The notes beneath the pieces are model-generated. The model did no database searches and had not been told where the DNA came from. It worked only from the letters and a program-made list of their open reading frames with translations. The translations under genes and the position numbers were made by a program. Positions 1 through 10,109 of a DNA stretch of 64,000 nucleotides are shown here, in pieces. This DNA is from Amyloporia xantha (Eukaryota > Basidiomycota > Agaricomycetes > Polyporales > Adustoporiaceae). The stretch covers positions 1 through 64,000 of the forward strand of contig JAYKKR010000019.1 in assembly GCA_036971615.1 (NCBI GenBank). The letters are read 5' to 3'. Every line of letters starts with the position of its first letter. Positions within the stretch are counted from its first letter, which is position 1.

Positions 1-187
1 CCTAACCTAACCTAACTCTAACCTAACCTAACCTAACCTAACCTAACCCTAACCTAACCTAACCTAACCTAACCTAACCTAACCTAACCTAACCTAACCT
101 AACCTAACCTAACCTAACCTAACCTAACCTAACCTAACCTAACCTAACCTAACCTAACCTAACCTAACCTAACCTAACCTAACCTAA
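1..187. repeat. Telomeric repeat tract, mostly CCTAA pentamers
   Basis: About 37 tandem copies of CCTAA, read on the C-rich strand from the chromosome end inward, so the G-rich strand is TTAGG. There are two irregular units, a CTCTAA near position 15 and a CCCTAA near position 47. The tract runs straight into the truncated retroelement copy c1. The position and polarity (C-strand 5' end at base 1) mark this as the physical chromosome end. Confidence 0.95.
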
Positions 188-206
188 ATTTCAGTTAAGT
201 ATAGGC

Positions 207-2314
207 ATGAAATTCATGTTCTATGCGCCGTACAATCGTGAACTCATACGCGATGCATGGCGTGAATTCAATCGTCGTATTCATTGGCGATTGTTCTTTC
301 ACTTAACTGATCAAAATCAGTGGTTTGATCCTGAGTACGAGGTAAAATCTGAGCGAAAAGCAAAGAGAATGCCCGCACTACCGCACTACATCGAACAAGG
401 CCTTCTCAAAGGCAGGCTGTTCGTTAACAAAACGCTAGCCAATATGCCAGAGTCGCTAGAGTCGGAAGACCACCTTAAGCCGCTCGGTCCGAATCTCCGC
501 CAAGTTCGAGATTTCTTGAAGGCTCACGACTACATTGTGACACCTACAGACAAGAATCTGGGAATCGCGGTGTCAGAGCGCACCTGGATCATCTCCCAAA
601 CCTTGGAGGTGCTGTCAAATGCTAAGGATTATCGACCCCTTAGCAGATTAGCAGCCAACGAAATCCTTCGAGTAAAATGTGCAGAAATGAATGCGTTGGC
701 AGACTTAACTGAGGTCTACCTAACACTTGAGGAGCCGTTTAACCTGTCAGACTTTTTGCGGTCTAAGATAACACCGGCAGGCTCGAGTAACCATCATATA
801 CCTATATTTTACGGTATACCTAAAATTCACAAATACCCTGTGAAATTTAGGCCGATAATTCCATGTCACTCGGCCATTCAAAATCCTGCGGCTAAATTCG
901 TTTCTAAAAACTCAAACCGATTGTCGAATCGGCGCCAACCATTTTACATGGTACCAAACACTTGGCGATAAAATTGAGTCAACTGAAGTTGCGTCGAGAC
1001 CGTCGCTGGTACATTGTTACTGGTGACGTCGTCGCGTTCTACCCAAACATTCCTTTGGACAAATGTCTGAATATTGTCAACGAGTTATATCTTGAACATT
1101 ATTGGAATGCGGATCCGGAACGCGGCGGTGCGAATCATGCTAAGAAGGTCCAAGAAATCTTCAAGCGCTGTCTCGAGGTTGGCAACACTAGGTTGCTTAC
1201 ACAGTTTCAAGGTGTTTTATATGAGCAATTGCGCGGCCTAGCAATGGGCGTAGCGGACTCGCCGGATCTAGCTAACTTGTATGGTTGGTGGTTCGAGCGC
1301 AAGTGCGATATTATGAATAACGATCTAGTCCCTTTCTATGGTCGTTACATCGATGATTGTTTAGCGATTGTCTACGCTTCTAGTGAACAAGAGGCGTTGG
1401 ATATTATTTCTTACAATATTCACTTCGATGGCTGTGTTATTGAGTGGAATGTGTCGCATCGGTCTCAGGTGTTCCTGGACATGACGCTCTACAAAGATGA
1501 ATTTGATAGATTGCAGCACATGCCATACCGCAAAGCGGCATCCCACCAAGAAAGGATTCCATGGATATCTCATCACCCACTCGACGTAAAGAGGGGTACC
1601 TTCATAGGGGAGATGTCACGGCTTGCCACCCTGAGTAGTACTAAGCATACTTACTTACAGGCCATGCAAGGCTTGGTCGCCTTGTACATGTGCAGGGGGT
1701 ATCCCGAACAACTCGTAACTCACTGGCTGAAGAATAACATCTCAGAACGATGGGAAAAACGGCTCAGTGTACCGCGTGACGGCGGTGAGCCTAAGGCGTC
1801 GCAAGGCGTTCTTGTACTAAAGTCTGAGTTCAACGAGGCATGGAACTACTTTCAAGCGAAAGAGCTTGGAGACGTCATCACTGGATATTGGCGTGAGTGG
1901 TGCACACGCGCCGCCACAGGGGACTGGAGTCCAGAATACCCGTACGAAGACGACATGTCTGGTAGAGCCTCATTCGACGCGGCGTTGAAGTTCCGCAGTT
2001 GGCATGTAGGCAATGAAAACCAGTTCGTGGATATTCGTAAGACTGATATCCTAGACCGTCGCTGGTTAGTGTCTCGTAAAAGAACACGAAACCTAGCCGA
2101 CATCGCAAGTGTCTGGAAAAAGATGATTCTCGAAAAGCTGGACGAGCGTGTCGTCAACGAACAATCTGCGGAAAGTTCGTCAATGGCGGCACAAGATGTT
2201 CAAGGCGGCTCGCAGTTGCCCTTCATTCAGCCAGAGGAAGTCTCTGGGGTTTCTGATGAAGGTACCATATATCTGCACCGTCACTCGCCGGACCCATTCG
2301 GGTGGGCGCATTAG
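207..2314 (+). pseudogene. Penelope-like reverse transcriptase, 5' truncated and frameshifted (c1)
   Basis: Two open frames, 207-971 and 962-2314, together match the reverse transcriptase of copy c3. One G is missing after the A run near 910-916 (c3 has AAAAAGC, c1 AAAAAC), which shifts the frame. Penelope-like motifs are intact on either side: DKNLG and PKIHK before the break, then DVVAFYPNIPL, LRGLAMGVADSPDL and the catalytic YIDD after it. No GIY-YIG endonuclease signature follows the RT. The first part resembles copy c4 (KAKRMPALPH) and the middle resembles c3 (ANHAKKVQEIFK), so the copy looks mosaic. The same 1-nt deletion is present in c4. Confidence 0.9.
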
Positions 2315-2939
2315 TACCTAGGTCGGTGAAAACTGTAGCCGGCGTATGGGAATTTGTGTCTGCTAGCGAGTCAGCCAGCATGTGGCTTTTATCTGTTATA
2401 CTCTGGAGACTATTCTGTCGCCCGTTGGCGGTCTCCTTTACATTCTCAGAAGTGTGGAAGGCGCATAACTGGGCCTGTGCCTCTCAGGGGAGGTGCCACT
2501 TCGGTGGAGTTGCCTCTGATGCATGGGGGGAGGGTACCACGACTACTCTTATGGATGAACTGACCCTGTGCGGCAGTCCTGCGACCGTTGTATAACTGAT
2601 AATTTCATGTGCTGTATCTGGCAGCCCGCGATTCGACTGGTAGTTCCTCACGAGCTCTGATTCAGTGTCTTTCAGCTGTTTCGGAAGGGGGGAGATCAGC
2701 AACTCTTTCGCTACCTCACTTGCAATATCTTGTAAGTACCACGGTTTCTGTGTACACAACAGACGGTATTAACCGAGGCGTTTTACCTAATTTAACCTAA
2801 CCAGAACCTAACCGTGCGTATATTCCTTAATCGGAAATACAATACTGTCGACTTATTGATGTCATAACAGTAACCTAATCTAACCGAACCTAACCTAACG
2901 GACCTAACGGTCCGAGCCAGGTGCGTAGTCCTTAATGCA

Positions 2940-3125
2940 ATTAGCGCCGGGGTAACGTGATTCAGTCACGTGACATGGGGCGTCTAATATACGCGCTCGA
3001 TGACGTCATGTTCCAGGCCCGCCTGGGCCGTGACGTCAGGGGTGGCACATGTGATTGCGTGAATCACATGCACCGGCTCGGTTACTTCGGTGTTTTCTCG
3101 GAGCGGCGGAACGCCGACGGAAGGA
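2940..3125 (+). other. Cluster of hairpins in the element 3' UTR (c1)
   Basis: Several short inverted repeats follow each other: ACGTGA/TCACGT (2954-2970), TGACGTCA pairs around a CCAGGC/GCCTGG stem (3001-3038), ATGTGATT/AATCACAT (3048-3068) and CGGCG/CGCCG (3103-3115). The same cluster is in c2 (about 9760-9930), c3 (16343-16515) and c4 (20079-20245). Between copies the stems are kept while loops change; the first loop reads TTCAG in c1, CACAG in c2 and c3, and CTTCG in c4. This suggests a conserved RNA fold, perhaps for binding the element's own proteins (inference). Confidence 0.6.
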
Positions 3126-3297
3126 AGACTTGCCTTAACGGGCAACAGATCTAGGCCATGACATCATAGTCCGATGCCACCCGAATAGCGAGTTTACGCT
3201 ATTGGCTCGGACTCCTCGGCATGTATTAATAAGATATTATGCCGTCGTACCACTTTCAAAGTCGTACGATGCGAGGTAATTCTCGCTTGACTAAGCA

Positions 3298-3362
3298 AGG
3301 GCCTGATGAGTCTATATAAGACGAAATGGGTCGGTGTTGTAAACTCAGCACCTCATTGCCCA
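3298..3362 (+). ncRNA. Hammerhead ribozyme, stem-I-open type (c1)
   Basis: The catalytic core is complete. CTGATGA at 3303-3309 is followed by stem II (GTCT/AGAC, 5-nt loop, 3310-3322), GAAA at 3323-3326, and a long imperfect stem III that includes GGTGTTG/CAGCACC. The cleavage triplet ATT ends at 3357. Stem I is formed by GGGC (3299-3302) and GCCC (3358-3361). A15.1-U16.1 and G10.1-C11.1 fit the consensus. Hammerheads are established in Penelope-like elements. Predicted cleavage falls about 100 nt before the element 3' end. Confidence 0.85.
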
Positions 3363-3458
3363 GCTCTGTCCCCCGCTCCTCAGCAACTTCCTTCGATAAG
3401 GTCGCCTTCGGCTCCCATATCTCAGTCGTCGCTTCGTCGCTCCACCACCTAACCTAAC

Positions 3459-6260
3459 GTGTTGAACACCGTCAGCCAGTGGTCGGCGATGAACTCGGTC
3501 GAGTTCGTCATCGACGTGCACAACACGAACGGTTCGATGAACCACGCGATCTGTAAAAAAGAACACCCGTCAGCATACCCATAGCGTCGTCAGATCGCGC
3601 TTCCGTTCGCGCTGGCCGATGCGCGAAAACGGAGGCCCCCAGGTACGTCGTCCGATAGACGTCGATATCGCGCATCCGCTCACGCGGGCGGATGCGCGTC
3701 ATTCGACGTTCATACACACGCACGTGTGTCGTCACGCACTCGTATGACGCGCATCCGCCCGAGCGAGCGGATGCGCGATATACGCACCTTGTGCGCATTC
3801 AATCGAGGTGCGTTTGACGCTTCCGTTCGACCGTGCTGAAGCGCGTCAGACGCACCTCTCGTCACGCATACACAAAAATATGTCCCGATATCGCGCATCC
3901 GTTCGCTCGGGCGGATGCGCGTTATCGGACATATTGGAACAGTATAGAAAAATGTTCACTCACCACAGACCATCCCGACGAGTACAGCTGCAGCTCGCTA
4001 TCCAGCGACGCCAGATACGCACGGGACAGGGCGGAGGAGGTATGAACAGGTCGTACTCGTACATCTCCGCAGGCAGCGGCGTGTACAGCATCTTGATCCG
4101 CGCTAGCACCACCTGCCGGAACGCCTTCTCCTCCTCGTTACGCCGGGTTCCGCTGCCAATGCCCCTCCAGACTGTCCATCAGCTGCACGCTGATGTCCTC
4201 CAGCTGCTTCCGCGACGCCTCCGTCGTCTTCCCCAGCTTCCAGTCCTCTGTCCGCACAGCAGCACGGAACGCACCGTCAGCAAGAACCATCACCGCGTCG
4301 TCCTGCCAAACCTCCCAATCAGGCGTACCACGCATCATCAGCATACGCTCCTCGTGGTACCCTATCCACGACAGTCGCTTGCTCAGTCGCGTCATCCTCG
4401 CATGCAGGTCCTCGTCCCGGTACTGCTTCTCCAGGTCCTCGAAGTCCTCCATCAACTTCCGCTGGAGCTTCGAGACATCCGCAACAGTCTTCATCTCAGA
4501 GTGCACCTCCTTCGACCCCAGCAAGCCCATGATGTCCGACGACTGCTGCCCCAGGAACACGAACAGCTGCAATATATATATATTTTTCAGCATATGTCTC
4601 TCCATCGTAAGCACACATACTCACCCCGAAGTGCGTCTTGAACATCGTCGTCACCTTCTCGATCCGCAGGTACGGCGATTGCAGGAAATCCCGCCCGTAT
4701 CTCGTAAGAGACATCAGGAACTTCACCGCCCGCGGGTGCGCCCACAGCTTCGCGAAGTGATTCGCGTGCTTCCGACGCGATTCCCCCGTGCGCGACCGCA
4801 CGTCGTTCAACTCCTTCGCGAGCCTCGCATCGAACTTCCCCGGGACGCGGTCCAGCTCCCGCAACGCACGCAGCGTCATCAGGAAGTACTCGTCTTCCGT
4901 CTCGTAGAACCGATGCATCTCTCGGTTCCGAGACAGATGCAACCCCATCTCCGTACTCAACTTCTCTGTAATGCGTATTAATAAAAACGTCCAATAATAA
5001 TAGTTCAATCGCACTCACCGTAGACGTACACCTCCGCCGACCACATCGCCTTCTCCTCGAGACGTGCCCGAGCCTTCTCGTACATCTCCACCAACTTCGT
5101 CAGCATATCGTTCTCCACCTCCGTCCGCGCCGTCTTCGCTCTCAGCAACTCCATCTCCGCCTCCGCCTTCACGTACGAGTCCAACAACCGCTTGCAGTAC
5201 ATCGCGTTCGCCTCCTCCGGTGGTGCCCACCGATGATGTACACCTCCGCCGGCGCCAACGTACCGTCCTCCAGCTCCGCCCGCGCACTGGGATCGATCTT
5301 CAGCTCCGGTAGAAGGTGTCCGGCCCGGCGCTGCAGCTCCCGAGGCGTCAGCGTATCGTCCAGGAACTTCTCCGAGATCGCAATCTGGATCATGTTCCCC
5401 GCTAGCAGCCCACCGTGCTCGACGTTCAACTCCGCCAGCAGCCGAGTCGCCTCCATCTTGTTGATCGGCCGATCGTTCCACTGGTGCGGAACGAACACCA
5501 TCCCCAACTCCTTCGCGAGGAAGTCCAGCAACGGCACCCGCACATGCCCGTACAGCGCCTCCGAAATCTTCGCCTCCAGCTTCGCCACCTCCTCCCCGCG
5601 TTCCTTCGAGTCGTCCGTCAGCCCGATCGCAGTCGTCATCTTCCGCAACGCATTCTAGATCCCCGTACGATCGAACGTCAATATCACATCCATCCCGATC
5701 ATGTTAATCTTACGTACCTCCGATCGCTCTGCTTCCCTCTCCGCCTTCGTCTGCTCGTCTTCCTCCTCCGCGGCCTCCTCCCCGTCCTCCTCCTCACTCT
5801 CCCCGTCCCCGTCGCTCACCTCCTGCGCCTTCTCCTTCCCCTTCCCCTTCGCCTTCGCCTTACCTTTCGCCTTCGCCTTACCTTTCTTCTTCCCCTTCGC
5901 CACAGGAACAACCTCCTCCACCTCCACCACATCGTCCTCGTCCTCGTCGATGACTGCGCCGACTTTCGACGGCCCAGCGATCGTTGCCTGCTTCACCGGC
6001 GGCGCAGCAGGCTTCGACTGCCGACGTGGCGGCGCATACCCTGCGGCACCCCAGCACGCTGACCGCGCAGCGTGATCGGCCGACTCAGCTGTGTCACAGC
6101 TGGCACTGTCCACAGCGTTATCCATGCACACTCTCATAGGTATATGCTACTCACCTTCTCCTTCTCCCTCTCCTTCTCCAGAGCTGCTATCGATCTCAGG
6201 AGGATCCGGTTGCTTGCGGCGGCGGCCTCCTCCGGTTGTCGTTGCTTTCTTTGGAGGCAT
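3459..6260 (-). pseudogene. Decayed multi-exon gene of unknown function (B1 copy)
   Basis: The start ATG is at 6260. Exon 1 (6155-6260, MPPKKATTTGGGRRRKQ) is followed by a GTGAGT...CAG intron, then an exon from 6105 with an acidic stretch (DEDEDD) and a Lys/Gly/Ala run (KGKAKAKGKAK). Further exons are helix-rich: 5015-5220 looks like a coiled coil, then about 4640-4970, 4150-4568 and 3465-3555, with GTGAGT donors near 5021, 4626 and 3952. Damage is clear. One base is lost near 6044 relative to B2, there is an in-frame TAG at 5655-5657, there are frame shifts near 5220 and 4145, and the last exon is cut by element c1. I do not recognise the family. The Lys-rich N-terminus suggests a nuclear protein (weak inference). 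Confidence 0.6.
3592..3925. repeat. Array of about 33-bp palindromes, period about 71 bp (B1 intron)
   Basis: Five imperfect palindromes of the form CGCGCATCCG...CGGATGCGCG or its TTCCG variant start near 3597, 3668, 3747, 3818 and 3890, so spacing is 71-79 bp. They lie in a putative intron of the decayed minus-strand gene. The spacers are unlike each other except for short flanking inverted repeats. Confidence 0.75.
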
Positions 6261-6387
6261 GGTACAGGTACGTCTCAGTCTCAGTGTGGAAGTCGAGGCG
6301 TATCGAACGACCAACGCATCCCAGCGCCCAGTCGATCGATACGATCACTCGACTCTCACAGTCACATGCATCGCCCGCACGTGCCTT

Positions 6388-6795
6388 CTTCGCGCATCCG
6401 CATGACCGAACGGATGCGCGATATCGAGGTATTTTTGTGGTCTACACAAGTGCGCATATCGCGCTTCCGTTCGCTCGTGCGGATGCGCATTCGACGCACT
6501 CGGGTACTACACACATAAACTCCGTCGAACGCGCATCCGCACGAGCGAACGGAAGCGCGATCGACGGAGTAATTACACACATATATATCCCCAGATATAT
6601 TGCCCCAAATGGGCAAAAAACGCGCTTCCGTTCGATCGTGCGGATGCGCGTTCGACGGAGTTTATGTGTGTAGTACCCGAGTGCCTCGAACGCGCATCCG
6701 CACGAGCAAACGGATGCGCGTTCATGCATATACTTCACTTCTGTACATTCAGTACTACGTTCGCGCTTCAGCACGCTCTATCCGAAGCGCGTTCT
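6388..6795. repeat. Array of about 33-bp palindromes, period about 70 bp (B1, upstream of gene)
   Basis: Six units start near 6391, 6457, 6529, 6618, 6688 and 6758, with arms GCGCATCCG/CGGATGCGC or GCGCTTCCG/CGGAAGCGC. The spacer at 6497-6530 is the reverse complement of the one at 6650-6686, so the array is nested in a larger inverted repeat. Spacers often begin TCGACG and end CGTCGA. This is the 5' flank of the decayed gene on the minus strand. Confidence 0.8.
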
Positions 6796-6917
6796 TTTCT
6801 CTCAACTCGTCTATTTACGGTATATTACCCTACTGTACAGGGTTTCGCTACGTAAATGTACCTCCCCGCTCCTAATCGGACCTACCCAAACCCAGAAGGG
6901 AGGTAAGTGTACCCCAA

Positions 6918-6942
6918 CCCAGTTACGAAAACCCTATATAAT
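6918..6942 (+). repeat. 25-bp terminal motif of unit B (copy 1)
   Basis: CCCAGTTACG followed by AAAACCCTATATAAT. The identical 25 bp occurs at 8517-8541 and 20594-20618. In each case a breakpoint to unrelated DNA follows immediately, so it marks the fixed right end of unit B. Confidence 0.85.
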
Positions 6943-7867
6943 CAGCGTATCGTCCAGGAACTTCTCCGAGATCGCGATCTGGATCATGTTCCCCGCTAGC
7001 AGCCCACCGTGCTCGACGTTCAACTCCGCCAGCAGCCGAGTCGCCTCCATCTTGTTGATCGGCCGATCGTTCCACTGGTGCGGAACGAACACCATCCCCA
7101 ACTCCTTCGCGAGGAAGTCCAGCAACGGCACCCTCACATGCCCGTACAGCGCCTCCGAAATCTTCGCCTCCAGCTTCGCCACCTCCTCCCCGCGTTCCTT
7201 CGAGTCGTCCGTCAGCCCGATCGCAGTCGTCATCTTCCGCAACGCATTCTAGATCCCCGTGCGATCGAACGTCAATATCACATCCAGCCCGATCATGTTA
7301 ATCTTACGTACCTCCGATCTCTCCGCTTCCCTTTCCGCCTTCGTCTGCTCGTCTTCCTCCTCCGCGGCCTCCTCCTCCCCGTCCCTCTCCTCACTCTCCC
7401 CGTCCCCGTCGCTCACCTCCTGCGCCTTCTCCTTCCCCTTCCCCTTCCCCTTCGCCTTACCTTTCGCCTTCGCCTTACCTTTCTTCTTCCCCTTCGCCAC
7501 AGGAACAACCTCCTCCTCCTCCACCACATCGTCCTCGTCCTCGTCGATGACTGCGCCGACTTTCGACGGCCCAGCGATCGTCGCCTGCTTCACAGGCGGT
7601 GCAGCAGGCTTCGACTGCCGACGTGGCGGCGCATACCCCTGCGGCACCCCAGCACGCTGACCGCGCAGCGTGATCGGCCGACTCAGCTGTGTCACAGCCG
7701 GCACTGTCCACAGCGTTATCCATGCACACTCTCATAGGTATATGCTACTCACCTTCTCCTCCTCCTTCTCCTTCTCCAGAGCTGCTATCAATCTCCTCTA
7801 TCTCAGGAGGATCCGGTTGCTTGCGGCGGCGGCCTCCTCCGGTTGTTGTCGCTTTCTTCGGAGGCAT
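6943..7867 (-). pseudogene. Decayed gene of unknown function, N-terminal part (B2 copy)
   Basis: Start ATG at 7867 with exon 1 at 7753-7867. A GTGAGT intron leads to a continuous second-exon frame (to 7249) that reads through the position where B1 lost a base. The acidic and Lys/Gly-rich regions are as in B1. The in-frame TAG at 7249-7251 is shared with B1. After it, the frame continues 6943-7248 with NALRKMTTAIGLTD and further conserved sequence. Both copies therefore come from an ancestor already carrying the stop, probably a former CAG. The 3' part is missing. Confidence 0.6.
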
Positions 7868-7994
7868 GGTAAAGGTGAGTACGTCTCAGTCTCAAGTGAA
7901 GTCGAGGCGTATTGAACGACCAACGCATCCCAGCGCCCAGTCGATCGATACGATCACTTGACTCTCACAGTCACATGCATCGCCCGCACGTGCC

Positions 7995-8395
7995 TTCTTC
8001 GCGCATCCGCATGACCAAACGGATGCGCGATATCGAGGGTATTTTCGTGGTCTACACAAGTGCGCAGATCGCGCTTCCATTCGCTCGTGCGGATGCGCGT
8101 TCGACGCGGTTAATATATCCCCAAATGTATAGCCCCAAAGGGCAAAAAACGCGCTTCCGTTCAATCGTGCCGATGCGCGTTTTTTGCACTTTGACACTAC
8201 ACATATTTACCCCATCGATCGCGCTTCCGTTCAATCGTGCCGATGCGCGTTCGACGAGGTATATGCGTATAGTACCCGAGTGCGTCGAACGCGCATCCGC
8301 ACGAGCAAACGGAAGCGCGTTCGTACATATACTTCACGTGTGTACATTCAGTACTACGTTCGCGCTTCAGCACGCTCTATCCGAAGCGCGTTCAT
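7995..8395. repeat. Array of about 33-bp palindromes, period about 70 bp (B2)
   Basis: Six units start near 7998, 8068, 8149, 8219, 8289 and 8358. The unit at 8149 is extended by a perfect outer stem, GCAAAAAACGCGC against GCGCGTTTTTTGC. Several units differ from B1 by paired or single arm changes, for example TCGTGCGG versus TCGTGCCG. Confidence 0.8.
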
Positions 8396-8516
8396 TTCTC
8401 TCAACTCGTGTATTTACGGTATATTACCCTACTGTACAGGGTTTCGCTACGTAAATGTACCTCCCCACTCCTAATCGGACCTACCCAAACCCAGAAGGGA
8501 GGTAAGTGTACCCCAA

Positions 8517-8541
8517 CCCAGTTACGAAAACCCTATATAAT
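8517..8541 (+). repeat. 25-bp terminal motif of unit B (copy 2)
   Basis: Identical to 6918-6942. It joins straight to the truncated reverse transcriptase of c2 with AATAAC microhomology. Confidence 0.85.
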
Positions 8542-9120
8542 AACATCTCAGAACGATGGGAAAAACGGCTCAGTGTACCGCGTGACGGCGGGGAGCCTAA
8601 GGCGTCGCAAGGCGTTCTTGTACTAAAGTCAGAGTTCAACGAGGCATGGAACTACTTTCAAGCGAAAGAGCTTGGAGACGTCATCACAGGATATTGGCGT
8701 GAGTGGTGCACACGCGCCACCACAGGGGACTGGTCACCAGAATACCCGTACGAAGACGACATGTCGGGCAGAGCCTCGTTCGACGCGGCGTTGAAATTCC
8801 GCAGTTGGCATGTGGGCGATGAAACTCAATTTGTTGATATTCGTAAGACCGATATCCTTGACCGTCGCTGGTTAGTGTCTCGTAAAAGAACACGAAACCT
8901 AGCCGACATCGCAAGTGTCTGGAAAAAGATGATTCTCGAAAAGCTGGACGAGCGCGTAGTCAACGAACAATCTGCGGAAAGTTCGTCAATGGCTGCGCCT
9001 AGTGTTCAAGGCGGCTCGCAGTTGCCCTTCAGTCAGCCGGAGGAAGTCTCCGGGGTTTCTGACGAAGATACCATTTATCTGCACCGCCACTCGCCGGACC
9101 CATTTGGGTGGGCACATTAG
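8542..9120 (+). pseudogene. C-terminal fragment of Penelope-like RT protein (c2)
   Basis: About 193 residues, beginning at the position matching NNISERWEKRLS in c3 and ending in PDPFGWAH followed by TAG. It is open and nearly identical to c3, but lacks the whole catalytic RT domain and has no native start, so it is a truncation relic. Confidence 0.85.
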
Positions 9121-10109
9121 TACCTGCGTTGGTGAAAACTGTAGCCAGCGTGTGGGAGGGTGCGTCTGCTAGCGAGTCAGCCAGCATGTGGCTTTTATTT
9201 GTTATACTCTGGAGACTATTCTGTTCGCCCGTTGGCGGTCTCCTTTACATTCTCAGAAGTGTGGAAGGCGCATAACTGGGCCTGAGCCTCTCTCTGGCGG
9301 TGCCGCTTGCGGATGCCTCTGACGCTCGGGGGGAGGGTACTACGACTACTCTTATGGATGAGCTGACCCTGTGCGGCAGTCCTGCGACCGTTGTATAACT
9401 GATAATTTCATGTGCTGTAACTGGCAGCCCGCGATTCGAATGGTAGTTCCTCACGAGCTCTGATTCAGTGTCTTTCAGCTGTTTCGGAAGGGGGGAGATC
9501 AGCAACTCTTTCGCTACCTCACTTGCAATATCTTGTAAGTACTACGGTTTCTGTGTACACCGCAGACGGTATTAACCGAGGTGTTTTACCTAATTTAACC
9601 TAACCAGAACCTAACCTAACCGTATGTACATTCCTTAATCGGAAATACAATATTGCTGACTAATTGATGTCATATCAAAATAGTAACCTAACCGAACCTA
9701 ACCTAACGGACCTAACGGTCCGGGCCAGGTGCGTAGTCCTTAATGCAATTAGCGCCGGGGTAACGTGACACAGTCACGTGACATGGGGCGTCTAATATAC
9801 GCGCTCGATGATGTCATGTTCCAGGCCCGCCTGGGCCATGACGTCAGGGGTGGCACATGTGATTGCATGAATCACATGCACCGGCTCGGCTACTTCGGTG
9901 ACTCTTCGGACCGGCGGAACGCCGACGGAATGACGTCACTCCTAATAATAGGCGACAGGTCTAGACAATGACATCATAAGTCCGAGTCCACCCGATAGCG
10001 GGATAATGCTATTGGCTCGGTCTCGTCGGCAACTATTAACAAGATATTATGCCGTCGTACGATTCTCAAAAGTCGTACGATGCGGGGTATTTCTCGCTTA
10101 CCAAGATAG

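Larger units (their letters stand above)
191..3458 (+). mobile_element. Coprina-type Penelope-like element, copy c1 (5' truncated)
   Basis: This is the outermost element copy. It begins inside the coding region, at the point matching 13582 of copy c3, directly after the telomeric repeats. It ends with CCACCACCTAACCTAA. It contains a frameshifted reverse transcriptase, an approximately 1.1-kb 3' UTR with internal telomere-like repeats (2786-2912), a set of hairpins and a hammerhead ribozyme. Its polarity (5' end to the telomere, 3' end with CCTAA inward) is the one expected if the RNA 3' end annealed to a TTAGG overhang and was copied from it. That mechanism is known for endonuclease-deficient Penelope-like elements; here it is inferred from structure. 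Confidence 0.88.
3459..6942. repeat. Subtelomeric unit B, copy B1
   Basis: This is non-retroelement DNA between c1 and B2. It holds a decayed multi-exon gene on the minus strand, two palindrome arrays and a right edge of 25 bp ending CCCTATATAAT. Its left end is cut abruptly by the CCTAACCTAA of c1. The right part, from about 5347, is repeated almost exactly as B2. Both copies stop at the same base on the right, while their left ends differ. Confidence 0.8.
6943..8541. repeat. Subtelomeric unit B, copy B2 (left-truncated duplicate)
   Basis: A near-identical repeat of about 5347-6942. It begins at CAGCGTATCG right after the 25-bp edge of B1, with TCAGCG microhomology at the join. It contains the first exons of the decayed gene, a palindrome array and the same right edge. 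It abuts truncated element copy c2 with no telomeric repeat between them. Confidence 0.85.

Noticed and set aside
2220..2260. A second hammerhead core (CTGATGA at about 2251)
   Set aside because: It lies inside the coding sequence and no GAAA follows at stem II distance, so the core is incomplete.
6388..6795. CRISPR-like array
   Set aside because: Regularly spaced palindromes look CRISPR-like, but this is a eukaryotic subtelomere. The repeats are imperfect and alternate in orientation, spacers are inverted copies of each other, and no cas gene is near.
3459..8541. Unit B as an ordinary DNA transposon
   Set aside because: No terminal inverted repeat or target duplication is visible. Only the right edge is fixed, and the left edges differ between copies.
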